A stretch of 64,000 bases of DNA from Brachyhypopomus gauderio (taxonomy: Eukaryota; Chordata; Actinopteri; Gymnotiformes; Hypopomidae): positions 10,288,415 through 10,352,414 of the forward strand of contig NC_135225.1 of NCBI RefSeq assembly GCF_052324685.1. Reading direction: 5' to 3'. Shown in pieces: positions 30,445-42,831 of this stretch (within the stretch, counting starts at the first letter, position 1; each line of letters starts with the position of its first letter). The notes under the pieces were generated by a model, which made no database searches, was not told the DNA's origin, and saw only the letters and a list, made by a program, of their open reading frames with translations. The translations under genes were made by a program, and so were the position numbers.

Positions 30445-31431
30445 TTAATTAATATCAGGACACCAAGCCAGTTTGACCAGCTTCAACTCCCTTCTGTCCC
30501 TGGCACTCTGGACCTTGGACTGGGTCTCTCCTTGGACTGAGTCTTTGCAACAAGTCTCATCATCACACTGTGTTGATGGAGAACTGTTGAGACCAGACAC
30601 ATCACTTGCATGTTGCTGTCCTACTGTCATAGGGCCAACATGTACAATTGATGAATCCTCAGACACCCCTCTTTTATGACCTCCAGAGTGTTGTTTTCAT
30701 CCTCCAGGTCAATCAACCCCAGAGGAGGCTAAGAAACAGAAACACAAATGTTAACAGGACTGCTAAAATGATTCTTCACTAAGATTATGAAAGGAGCAGA
30801 ACAGAGCCGTCTCCCCATCCCACAAGCGTACCTGTCCATGAGCTACTTCCTGCTGGAGGGGCTTCTTAGCATTCTCACTCAGCTTAGAGACGAGTCCTGA
30901 CATTCTCATGCTGGTTGGTGATGGCATGAAGGTTCCCGACATTCCACATGCGTGCAGATTCAGTGGAAGGAGGAGAGGCTGCTGGCAAGATCCTTGAGCT
31001 GTTAAGGCTATCACTTGTCAGAGCTGCTCCAAAAGTGTGTCTGGTGCCACCTGCCCCTAACAGAGTGGATGTCGAACTGACATCTGCCCTGGTGGTAGAT
31101 TTAACTAAGGTGGTCAAGTCAGAAGCAGAAACAGTGGTCTTGTTAATGCTGGACCACAGTTTGTCCCTTCTTTTTGCTGTGTCCATCTTCACTTCAAAAA
31201 ATAAACTGTTGTAAAGGAATCATTTAAATGATCAGTATTATAAGTCTAACATTTTACTGCAATGTTAAATTTGTCTGTGAGCACAAGGCTTACTCTGGTG
31301 CCCGGCGATTCTGTTCGCTTTTGTTTATATTCATAAGCACTTTCAAGTTGATATCTCCACCCTGTAGAGCTGCTGTGTATTATATTAATCACATTTTTAT
31401 CTCTCAATGCGTGAGAGTTGGCAACCCTGAC
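30445..31431 (-). other. unidentified coding-like remnant, probably transposon-derived
   Basis: On the - strand an open frame starts at 31192 (M-K-M-D-T-A-K-R-R-D-K-L-W-S-S-I) and continues in a shifted frame to about 30832, where CAG|GTACGC resembles a splice donor. A second open segment (30666-30445) includes G-Q-Q-H-A-S-D-V and a Lys/Arg-rich end. Upstream at 31431-31405 is a TIR-like CAGGGTTGCCAACTCTCACG, matching the ends of the MITE at 26186. The simplest reading is the 5' part of a degraded transposon gene. No family could be recognised from the protein. Confidence 0.35.
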
Positions 31432-31492
31432 TTTTAAACACTTTGCAGTATGCATTACCAAAGCTGCACTGTTTGAATGTTTGTGTGTGTGT

Positions 31493-31500
<8 letters not shown>

Positions 31501-31560
<60 letters not shown>
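31501..31560. repeat. (GA)n microsatellite
   Basis: An uninterrupted GA array of 60 bp following a short GT run at 31482-31492. Confidence 0.97.
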
Positions 31561-31563
<3 letters not shown>

Positions 31564-31915
31564 AGAGAAGTGGCCCAATTAGGACAGTTCTTTAAGTCAG
31601 TGTTACCTTAATCTTTCATATAGATGCTTAAAATAAACCTGTGGTGCAGTGTGGTGCAGACTCGAGCAACAATTGTTAGATAAATTGCATTACATTTAAA
31701 GTTTATACTGCAGAATTATTTTTAGGAATGTAAATGGAGTGAGTAAGCTCAAACTAAAATTAATTGTACTTTTTAAGTTTTACCTATAAATATAAAACTC
31801 TTCTCCGGCACTTGGTTATGGGGAAAAGTCTAAGATGAATTCTTGTTTTCTAGTATAAGAGCAAAGTGCAAATAAAGGCTGCTCTTATCTCGGCTGTTAA
31901 GACTGTATAACAAAC

Positions 31916-32026
31916 TCTGCTGATTCAAAACGCTGATGCTAAAGTTCTCACTACAGCCAAAAGAACAGAACACATTGCCCTGATTCTTAAATCCTTACAT
32001 TGGATCACAGACTTCAAGGTAATAGA
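31916..32026 (+). mobile_element. L2-clade LINE fragment (ORF2 C-terminal part)
   Basis: The + frame reads L-L-I-Q-N-A-D-A-K-V-L-T-T, then R-T-E-H-I-A-L-I-L-K-S-L-H-W. This corresponds to the conserved 'IQNAAARVLT...EHI.PILKSLHWLP' segment downstream of the reverse-transcriptase domain in L2-type LINEs. Only about 110 bp is recognisable and it is preceded by an in-frame stop, so it is a dead fragment. Confidence 0.75.
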
Positions 32027-32084
32027 TAATATTAGTCATCCAGCAATACAATCCAAGCAGAACATTATACCTCTTTATTTAAAT

Positions 32085-32088
<4 letters not shown>

Positions 32089-32158
<70 letters not shown>
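32089..32158. repeat. (TA)n microsatellite
   Basis: About 70 bp of uninterrupted TA, directly abutting the Tc1 remnant. Confidence 0.97.
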
Positions 32159-32160
<2 letters not shown>

Positions 32161-32743
32161 CTTGTTTGTTTGGGATCATTGTCTTGTTGGCAGGTCTACA
32201 TCGTCAGCTTCAGGTTTTTTTTACAGATTGCCTCACATTCTCCAAAAGCACTCTGGTATAAAAGAGAGTTCAGCTACAGCAGACGCAAACCATGTTGCCG
32301 CCACTATGTTTTGAAATTCATACAAGGTTATTTTGTTGCTATCTTTGGTTTTTGCCAAACATGACATCTGTTACAATGGTCAAACTACTGTTGTTTGACT
32401 CATCTGTCCAAAGCACATTGTTCCAGGTCCTGGTCCTTTTAGACAGGAATGCTTTCCATCCTGGCAATCCTCCCAGGTAGGTCAAATTTGTGTAGTCTCT
32501 AATGGTCTCTAAGCATGAACTTTGAAAAGGCTACCTGTCAATCATGTGATTTTTGTGAAGTCTTTTGTGAAGTCTTTAAGCATGTTGCTGTCTACTCTCC
32601 AGTTAGATTTGTTGTGGTTAGGGCTTGGGGTGGCCTGCACTGAATATACTGGAATTCCTTTTAAATCTTCTACACTTAAGAGATCTTCTGGACATTGGAA
32701 TTGTTTATTTGCGATATTTTAAGAATCGTCTTTAACCCATCCC
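32161..32743 (-). pseudogene. Tc1-like transposase remnant, 3' part
   Basis: Read on the - strand, W-N-N-V-L-W-T-D-E-S (around 32395-32436) contains the first catalytic Asp of the Tc1 DDE triad, and Q-Q-D-N-D-P-K (around 32170-32195) the second. Stops and frameshifts are frequent. The 5' part of the same gene continues beyond the LTR element at 34881-35060, showing that the LTR element landed inside this copy. Confidence 0.8.
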
Positions 32744-33040
32744 TGTCACGGTGAGGCGGCCCCCTACCGGCCGCCTCTGTCCACAGCGGCTGTTGTTGTT
32801 ATTGTCTGGTGACGTCATGTGCGTCCCTCAGGTGGGCGGAGCCCGTGATCCGTCTCACCTGAGGGTCGTTTGTTTGCCTATATATGTCTTGTCTTTGTAC
32901 CAGTTGACCGCTGGTCATTATATCCTTAATTTGGATCTATTGCACGGGTTTTAGGTTTGCACACTTTATATTAAACCACCCTTTTTCCCTGAGACTTGGC
33001 GTGATCGCTTCCTTTTTGTTGCTCACACCTGCCCGTCACA
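32744..33040 (+). repeat. 5' LTR
   Basis: TG...CA bounded and 297 bp long. A TATATA box near 32879-32884 and an ATTAAA at 32970-32975 give a plausible U3-R-U5 layout. A perfect inverted repeat CCTCAGGTG/CACCTGAGG (about 32827-32873) lies upstream of the TATA box. Confidence 0.92.
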
Positions 33041-33042
33041 GA

Positions 33043-33760
33043 ATGACCAGCCACCCTTCGGAAGCCGCCGAGTCTCTTTTACTTTCTCCTTCGTTCGTGG
33101 TCATGTCTCGTGGTAAGTGTTTGTCTGCGTAGTGTTTTGTTTGAAGAGCTCCGCCGTGCTTTTGTGTTTTGTGTGTGTGTGTGTAGCACGGCGAGGACCA
33201 GGGCAGTCTGCCCTGAGAAAGCTCTTCGGGTCTGTTGTCAGTGTGTGTGAAGAGTTCCGCCGTGTTTTCGAGTTGTGTCCGTGGCACGGCGAAGACCAGG
33301 AATGTCTTCCTGGCGATAACTCTTCGTGTTGTTGTGAATGTGTGTATGCGTGAACGGACGTGTCGATCGGTATGCGCGCTCGTTGTGTTATGTTACATGT
33401 TCTGTGTGTGACGCTGGTGCCGCTCCTCACCGTCGCCTCGCTCCCCGTGTTTTGTGTTTCATGTGGGGAGCGACTGCGAACGTGAGCGGCGCGTCACTGT
33501 GTCTGTTTATGTAGAGCGCGCGTTTGTGGGTCCCGTCTGTTTGTGTGTACGCCGTTTTTTGTTTGCTTGTCTAGTCTTTGCGTGTGTGTTGTGTCCTAAC
33601 GTGTTGTCTAATGTTTGCGTGTAATTCCACGCATGCTCCTCCCCCTGAATGTGTGTTTGGGGGGGGACCGGCTGTGGTCCCGTGCCATGGGGTGTGGCAC
33701 GGAGGGCGTCTCTCCCAAGGGAGGCCCTGAATAGGGTAAGGCGCGTTTGTGTTTTGTGTT

Positions 33761-33817
<57 letters not shown>

Positions 33818-34647
33818 GTGTGTTCTTTGTGCAGGTGCTTCTCCTTGGCAGTGTTCCTGGACCTTGTGGGGGTCTCCACCTGGCAGGAGCCCCCTTGTGT
33901 TGTGGGGTGACCGGAGCCCGGTCGTGAAGAGCCCCTCCCTAGAGGGCTGGGGCCCCCGGATGTTTGGGGACCATGGGGCTCCGGTCTGAAAAGCTCCTGC
34001 TGGGGATGGAGATCCTCCCTCCTGCCCGGGGTGACCAGGAGGCCCTTGGGGCTGCTCCCTAGCCCGCGTCGGGGGTGCTCTGGGCCTCGGTCTCTGGCGC
34101 TCCTGGGTTGGGTGGAGGAGTCCACCTTGAGATGAGAGGCCCCGGGAGGGGTTGGCTCCCCAGGAGGCTGGGGTGACCCCTAGCAGAAGGCAGGGGTCAG
34201 CTCTGGGAGGAGGTAGGTCCAGGAGGTGAAGTAGCCACGCCTTGGAGAGGTAGCCTGCACACCCACACACACACAAGGGACGAGAGAGGAGCCGTAGCCC
34301 CTCGTCCTCACACCCATGGGGCTTACCAGCTGAATGCCGGTTAGGGCGTGAGGGCCCTGTGACCGACTGGGGCGTGGTTTTGTGTTGTTAACGGCCCGGT
34401 CGGTCCAGGGTCCCGCCCAGGGAGGTGAGCTGACTAATGTTATGTGTTTTGTGTTTCAGCTCGTGGACTGCAGGAGGTGTGTCCCTGCCTGTACTTGCCT
34501 TCCTGCCCCTTCGTGTTGTTGTGCAGCCGCTGTGTGCCACACACCCAGTGGAGGGGAGTGCGGCTTGGTGGGGGGGTCTGTCACGGTGAGGCGGCCCCCT
34601 ACCGGCCGCCTCTGTCCACAGCGGCTGTTGTTGTTATTGTCTGGTGA
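33043..34647 (+). CDS. hypothetical spliced ORF of the LTR element (85 aa)
   Basis: An ATG lies 2 nt after the 5' LTR. The frame runs 23 codons to a strong donor (CGTG|GTAAGTG, exon end 33112). A matching acceptor at 34459 (branch-like CTGACTAAT, then TTTTGTGTTTCAG) resumes in frame at 34460 (A-R-G-L-Q-E-V-C-P-C) and ends with TGA at 34645-34647, inside the 3' LTR. The phase agrees on both sides (1 nt plus 2 nt). The C-terminal half is Cys- and Val-rich and matches no family I know. That it is translated is inference; the splice signals alone are good. Confidence 0.3.
33143..33227 (+). other. structured RNA domain 1 of the LTR leader (three-way junction)
   Basis: The outer stem GAAGAGC (33143-33149) pairs with GCTCTTC (33221-33227). 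Inside are a stem CGCCGTGC (33152-33159) with GCACGGCG (33186-33193) and a hairpin CAGGGCA (33199-33205) with TGCCCTG (33209-33215). All pairings are perfect Watson-Crick. Confidence 0.65.
33249..33325 (+). other. structured RNA domain 2 of the LTR leader (homologous three-way junction)
   Basis: The same architecture as domain 1 is found 100 bp further on: outer stem GAAGAG (33249-33254) with CTCTTC (33320-33325), stem CGCCGTG (33258-33264) with CACGGCG (33285-33291), and hairpin CCAGGAA (33296-33302) with TTCCTGG (33307-33313). The hairpin differs in sequence from domain 1 on both strands yet pairs perfectly. Confidence 0.65.
33408..33497 (+). other. structured RNA domain 3 of the LTR leader (nested stems)
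   Basis: Three nested perfect stems: GTGACGC (33408-33414) with GCGTCAC (33491-33497), CCGCTC (33420-33425) with GAGCGG (33484-33489), and TCGCTCCCC (33438-33446) with GGGGAGCGA (33465-33473). This makes one long rod with internal loops. Confidence 0.6.
33764..33813. repeat. (TG)n microsatellite inside the LTR element
   Basis: About 50 bp of uninterrupted TG. Its CA complement gives Thr-His runs to the long - strand ORFs (33571-34276), which are otherwise Pro/Gly/Arg-rich, resemble no known family and are not annotated as genes. Confidence 0.95.
34352..34414 (+). other. structured RNA domain 4 of the LTR element, before the intron acceptor
   Basis: CCCTG (34355-34359) and GACCGAC (34361-34367) on the left pair with GTCGGTC (34399-34405) and CAGGG (34406-34410) on the right, extended by GGG/CCC pairs at both ends. 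The hairpin sits about 45 nt upstream of the putative splice acceptor. Confidence 0.55.
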
Positions 34648-34875
34648 CGTCATGTGCGTCCCTCAGGTGGGCGGAGCCCGTGATCCGTCTCACCTGAGGG
34701 TCGTTTGTTTGCCTATATATGTCTTGTCTTTGTACCAGTTGACCGCTGGTCATTATATCCTTAATTTGGATCTATTGCACGGGTTTTAGGTTTGCACACT
34801 TTATATTAAACCACCCTTTTTCCCTGAGACTTGGCGTGATCGCTTCCTTTTTGTTGCTCACACCTGCCCGTCACA
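34579..34875 (+). repeat. 3' LTR
   Basis: The same length and, as far as can be read, the same sequence as the 5' LTR, indicating little time since insertion. It is followed by the ATCCC target duplication. Confidence 0.92.
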
Positions 34876-34880
34876 ATCCC

Positions 34881-35060
34881 AGACTCATTGGCATCTACAT
34901 CCTTATTGCTGAAGAATTTGGGCAGCTCTTGTGATCTAGTGGTGATGATGCCACACACTCCTTTAACAAATAGCAAAGTAGACCAGATATCTGAGGTTCA
35001 AATAAGTCAAGCTTCTTGAAGAAATACTCAAATCATGTTCTAATTATTAGCACCTGGTTC
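34881..35060 (-). pseudogene. Tc1-like transposase remnant, 5' part
   Basis: On the - strand the segment reads R-S-Q-E-L-P-K, then D-V-D-A-N-E-S-G, matching the N-terminal 'KELSEDLRKKIVDAHESG' type segment of Tc1 transposases that begins the DNA-binding region. It abuts the 3' LTR and continues the remnant at 32161-32743. Confidence 0.6.
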
Positions 35061-38161
<3,101 letters not shown>

Positions 38162-38311
38162 CTGGCCCTGTTCTCCTGGCTCTATTTGTCTGGCCCTGTT
38201 CTCCTGGCTCTATTTTCCTGGTCCTGTTCTCCTGGCTCTATTTGTCTGGCCCTGTTCTCCTGGCTCTATTCTCCTGGCTCTATTTGTCTGGCCCTGTTCT
38301 CCTGGCCCTAT
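38162..38311. repeat. 14/28-bp minisatellite
   Basis: Alternating 14-bp units of the type CTGGCCCTGTTCTC and CTGGCTCTATTTGT, about ten in all. The resulting Leu/Trp/Pro-rich ORF of 106 codons is a repeat artefact. Confidence 0.9.
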
Positions 38312-39404
38312 TATGACCACACTCCTCTGGTGGCCCTGCTCAGGGTGCACAAAGTCTCCTCATCACATGTTCATATCCATCAACCACTTCTGTGTAAGTA
38401 TGGACATTATGTAAATATTCCTTATTTACTGTAAATTACAATACACACTCATGCAGTCTTTTTCTTTACCATTTGAGACCCCAGGCATATATTTGTTATT
38501 ATTAGCTAAAGTAAATTATCTCTGTGTCTCTCTTTCATTCTCTCACTGTGTGGAACTCTCTGCCTTCTCTCTGTCTCTCTCTAACTCTAAAACTCTCTCT
38601 CTATCTCTCTTTTTCTCTATCTGTGTAACTCACAGTCCACTCTCTACTTGTCTCTCTCTAACTCTCTAACTGTAACTCTCTGCCGTCCTGCTCTCCCTGT
38701 TTCTCTTGCTGTCTCTCTCTCTCTTTTTCTCTCTCTCTGTAGCTCGTTAACTCTCTCTGCCTGTCTCTCATTTTTCCTGTCCCTGTCCCTTTCCAAAAGG
38801 GTCCTCGTCCCTTAAACCCCATTCAATTTCTTTAAGCACCATGCATTGCCCCAACCACAGAAGTCTACTAAATTAGTGGATCAATAAGCTATCTGAAACT
38901 CTTTAGGGGGTATTGAAAAGCCCTGTTCTCTTCTCTGGTTGCTCGTCCTAACGAATAGAATGTTGTTTACGTTGTAATGTGCTGTGTCATGGAGTTCTTG
39001 TTACAAATGTCCCTCTGGACCACTGAGCACTTCAGGGATGTGTGAGAGCGTGCTCACACACAGATGGGGACATTTCATTTGCAACTTAATATACTTTATT
39101 TCATTTACTTTATTGTTTTCACTGAGTTTAATGTAGCACTCACAGCTGCCTTTTAGATTTTTGTATTCTTCACATTGTCAATACCTTTATAGGAAGAATG
39201 AGGTAGGACACACAAACTCACTAAATGGACAGTATATCCACTAGGTTGTGAAATGAGCATAATTACTGTTAGCTGTCATTTCCCATTTAGCTTTCGACAG
39301 TCCTTACGCTCTCCCACAACACCAGTATCTGGGGCTCTTCGCCACTGTCATATCTGATTGTACCCTGAGGCCAAAGAAGTATTCATCATATCATAAGGTC
39401 CAAA

Positions 39405-39457
<53 letters not shown>

Positions 39458-40778
39458 ACTCACTCACACATACACACACTCATCCAAGGTTCTTTGACTC
39501 CTCAGTTGTTTGAGACATAATACTTTTTTCACCGGTAAGCTCCACTGATCTCACTTTAGCTACTCAGCATTGCTTAGCCATACAGTTTATCCAGCACAAC
39601 TAGAAAGCATTAACGACCTAAAAGGTTAAGCTTCCCAGCTAGAGAAGTGGATAGCCAACTCTGTAGAGCCATACAGGGCTGCCAACTGACCACCAATCTG
39701 AGACCTGTAATAACTGGCTACATAACAATTGTAATAATTGTGAATTCATTTATAATTAGAGATTTACCAACTACATTTTTGTAATGAATTTTGGACACAT
39801 GGTAGAATCTACGGCTTGGTATGAAGTCTCAGTCGAAGTTCATGCTGACATGTATTAGGCTTGCTATGTGAATAAGCTATCTGTAACTCTTAAGGGGTAC
39901 TTCATTCTAAAAGAATAAAAGACTACGTTGAAGATCCAAAATGAGCCATCAAATAGAAGAAAGAATTGGAGTACTGAAACAAGCATTGTTCTCAGTTTCA
40001 GGTAGTGCTGACTAAAATGGTTTCCTGTTCTGTTTATACAGACAGCCTAGTTTATTTTAGTCTATTCTAATGTAATTCCTAGTTCTTGGGTCAGCTACTT
40101 GTTCAATAGTAAAGGAGCCAATCCCATGTAAACTTTTTCGTTGATTTTTAAAAACTGACAATTTCTTGTATGTATGAGTAAATAGGAAGTATGCATAAAT
40201 GCCGATGCAAATAATTTTTTTTGTTCAGGTTTGCTGTGATGAACTGGCTTCCTGTTAGTGATTGGTTCTTGCCTTGTGCTGCTTGTATAATCTACTGTCT
40301 TGTATCTTTGAGTTTTAGTTAATACACTGTAGATTTTACAAGTGCCATGTGACTGTTATTACAATTGCTTCTTCTTTTTTGTGCATTCAGTATGTTAGAA
40401 GCATTTTTTAGTATTTATTTATTTTTATGTTTGCTATCTGTCACAGCTCTGAGTGGGGGAGTTTGGTTTTAAACATAATATACATAATTATATGTATATA
40501 TCTTATTGTCATTATTTTATAACAAATAAAACCTGGGGGCAGCAAAGAAAATAAACAAAGTTTAGCACATTTAAAAAATGGCTAATAAGTCAGTGAAATC
40601 GTTTTAAGTTCATGTAGCCTTCATGCTTAATGTCTGTTCATCTTTGTTTCTTACAAAAGGTTTTCTGGCTTTGTCTGGCAACCGATAACAACAGCCCTGT
40701 CAGAGGACTGAGAAAAGTGAAGAGGTCAAATTAATGGGAGAAGCACAACAAAGTGTCCTTTCTTTAGTAAGGCAGCAC

Positions 40779-40813
<35 letters not shown>

Positions 40814-41988
40814 CGTAGAGTGTATGTATCAGGCCACACTTACACTATTGTACATGCCAACCTTCAATCACGTCTTCTTTACCAAAAACTATGTCAAACC
40901 TTAACTATAACAAAAGAGAATCTCTCTCTACACTCCCGCTGACGCACAGTGCAGACACACACAGGTCTTAGACGTATGTGGAATGCAGAATTGGGGCTCA
41001 GTAAGCAAGAGTCAGTTATGAGCTCTGACGTGGGGTGGAGAACTGGTTTCTCTGCTTAATGTATGCATGTACACACACATACATTTATTTCATATTTTAA
41101 GCTCCTCAAAACATTTTTCAGGCTGATGTTTGCATTTTAGTAGTGAAACTAAAAATCCCATTGAATTAGATTTTTAAAATCTGATTAAACTAAAAATTTT
41201 CTGTTTAATTTTAAAATAAAAAATATGTATTTTGTTTTGTATACTAATTCCTAAAGACAACACCATTTAGATGTTTTGACCAGTTGGGAGTCAAAATGTG
41301 AGGATTAACATTTATAGCCTTAAAATCCTTGCTTGTTTTCCACCATTGCCTACTGCTTCCTGCTGTCAGAAACTGGCCTGTTCAGAGCTCCTCTCAGTGG
41401 CTTTAGTGGTTTGGAGATATTATTGCTGACACTGCAGTGTTTATTCTGAAATTCATATACTGTGGACATTTGATAGTTTTACTATATTTTTCCTAAAACA
41501 GAACTATACACATAACATTGTCTTTTCTCTGCTTGGTTTAGTATATGAGTGGATAATTGCTACTAATGTGGTCAGACACACCTCTTCCTGGATCAGCTGT
41601 CAATCACGCAGACAGCATGTCTGCCTCCAAGGCTCAGGGGTATTATGGGCTGCCGTTGCCAGCCGTTTGCCAGCAGAGCTGTCAGAAACTTGAGAGTCTC
41701 TGGTGGCTGGCGGGAGTCCACTTTAGGAGATGCTATCTCCTGCACCCAAACACCCTGACACGCTTGCAAACGCATGCACACTCACACATGCACCCTCACA
41801 CATGCAGTCTCACATGCATCCACACATGCAGCCTCACATACGTACCCTCACACACCCACAGTATACAGATGCGCATATACAGAGATATATATTCATAATA
41901 TTCCTTCATAATTATTTTCATAATATGAAAAATACATAAAGCTTCAAAAATATGGAGGTTCAGTAAATTGGCAGTTCTGAATGAATTA

Positions 41989-42069
<81 letters not shown>

Positions 42070-42271
42070 ATGCGTGTGTGTGTATTGCTGTGTGTATCGG
42101 TGTGTCTAATAAAATGTTGCCCAAGTGTGCCTGCATGCCCATTGGTGGATGGTGCTCTGTCCTGGGTGTTATCCCCTCTCTCCTTCCTGCACCAGATTCA
42201 GTCCCTTGGTTGAGAATACCTTGTGCGCAATTGGCTGCTGCTTCTCACCAGTGTATGACTGGTTGTAAAAG

Positions 42272-42305
<34 letters not shown>

Positions 42306-42792
42306 ATTGCAAAGCAACCTTGGGTACCACAATATACATTTAACTTCATTCATTCATTCATAAAAATGTGAAGGAAGTATACATGATTTCAACTTTTTAT
42401 ATCTTTCTTATGACTTTTAGGTTAGCCTACAATGCATTTCAGTGTGTTTAAAAATGAAAAACGAATGTTCCTAAGACATAACTGAAAGCACACTCCTTCT
42501 AGTGTCCATCAATTTATCAGTATTGAGCAGTGCCGAGTGAGCCTGAGATCAGTAGGGTTGCGGGGGAGGTGAAACATGACTTATGAAACCCGAAACTGTC
42601 ATCTGTTCTATAGCTAACAGTGTCATCAATCAATAGAGCAGTACAGGAACATGCAACGCGCCTTCAGTCACTGATACCCATAGAGCAGAACGCATGGCAC
42701 GTTTATGCTGTGGCCTCTTTGATCAGGCCTCAGTTCAAATGAACTTTTCTCCGTTTTTGTCAGCTGACCCAGAGACACATGCAGCCCAGGAT

Positions 42793-42831
<39 letters not shown>

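Larger units (their letters stand above)
27270..30460 (+). mobile_element. degraded autonomous hAT (BED-finger) transposon
   Basis: The transposase pseudogene is bracketed by subterminal blocks rich in GATTAATTAAT strings: 27283-27340 on the left and about 30405-30452 on the right, in inverted orientation. This kind of repeated 'GATTAAT' subterminal sequence is familiar from vertebrate BED-finger hAT elements. Exact termini and the 8-bp target duplication could not be fixed. Confidence 0.65.
32744..34875 (+). mobile_element. compact non-autonomous LTR retrotransposon, apparently recent
   Basis: Two 297-bp direct repeats (32744-33040 and 34579-34875) start TGTCACGGTG and end CCCGTCACA, and by eye have the same sequence. 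The whole is flanked by a 5-bp duplication, ATCCC (32739-32743 and 34876-34880). The 1538-bp internal part has no gag, protease, reverse transcriptase or integrase. It contains a series of inverted-repeat domains, a GT-AG intron, a TG array and a GC-rich half. A G-rich run just before the 3' LTR (about 34567-34577) could be the polypurine tract. No canonical TGG-type primer-binding site directly follows the 5' LTR. It must depend on proteins from another element. The superfamily is unknown; a 5-bp duplication fits Ty3/gypsy, BEL or copia. Confidence 0.9.

Noticed and set aside
26186..31431. One large transposon bounded by the two CAGGGTTGCCAAC-type ends
   Set aside because: The left copy already has both of its own ends within 166 bp, and the flanking bases GCACTTTT and ACTTTTAA match only partly and out of register.
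33571..34276. - strand ORFs of 184 and 222 codons in the LTR element
   Set aside because: They are driven by GC-rich sequence without stops and a CA repeat, are Pro/Gly/Arg-rich and carry no gag, pol or other motif.
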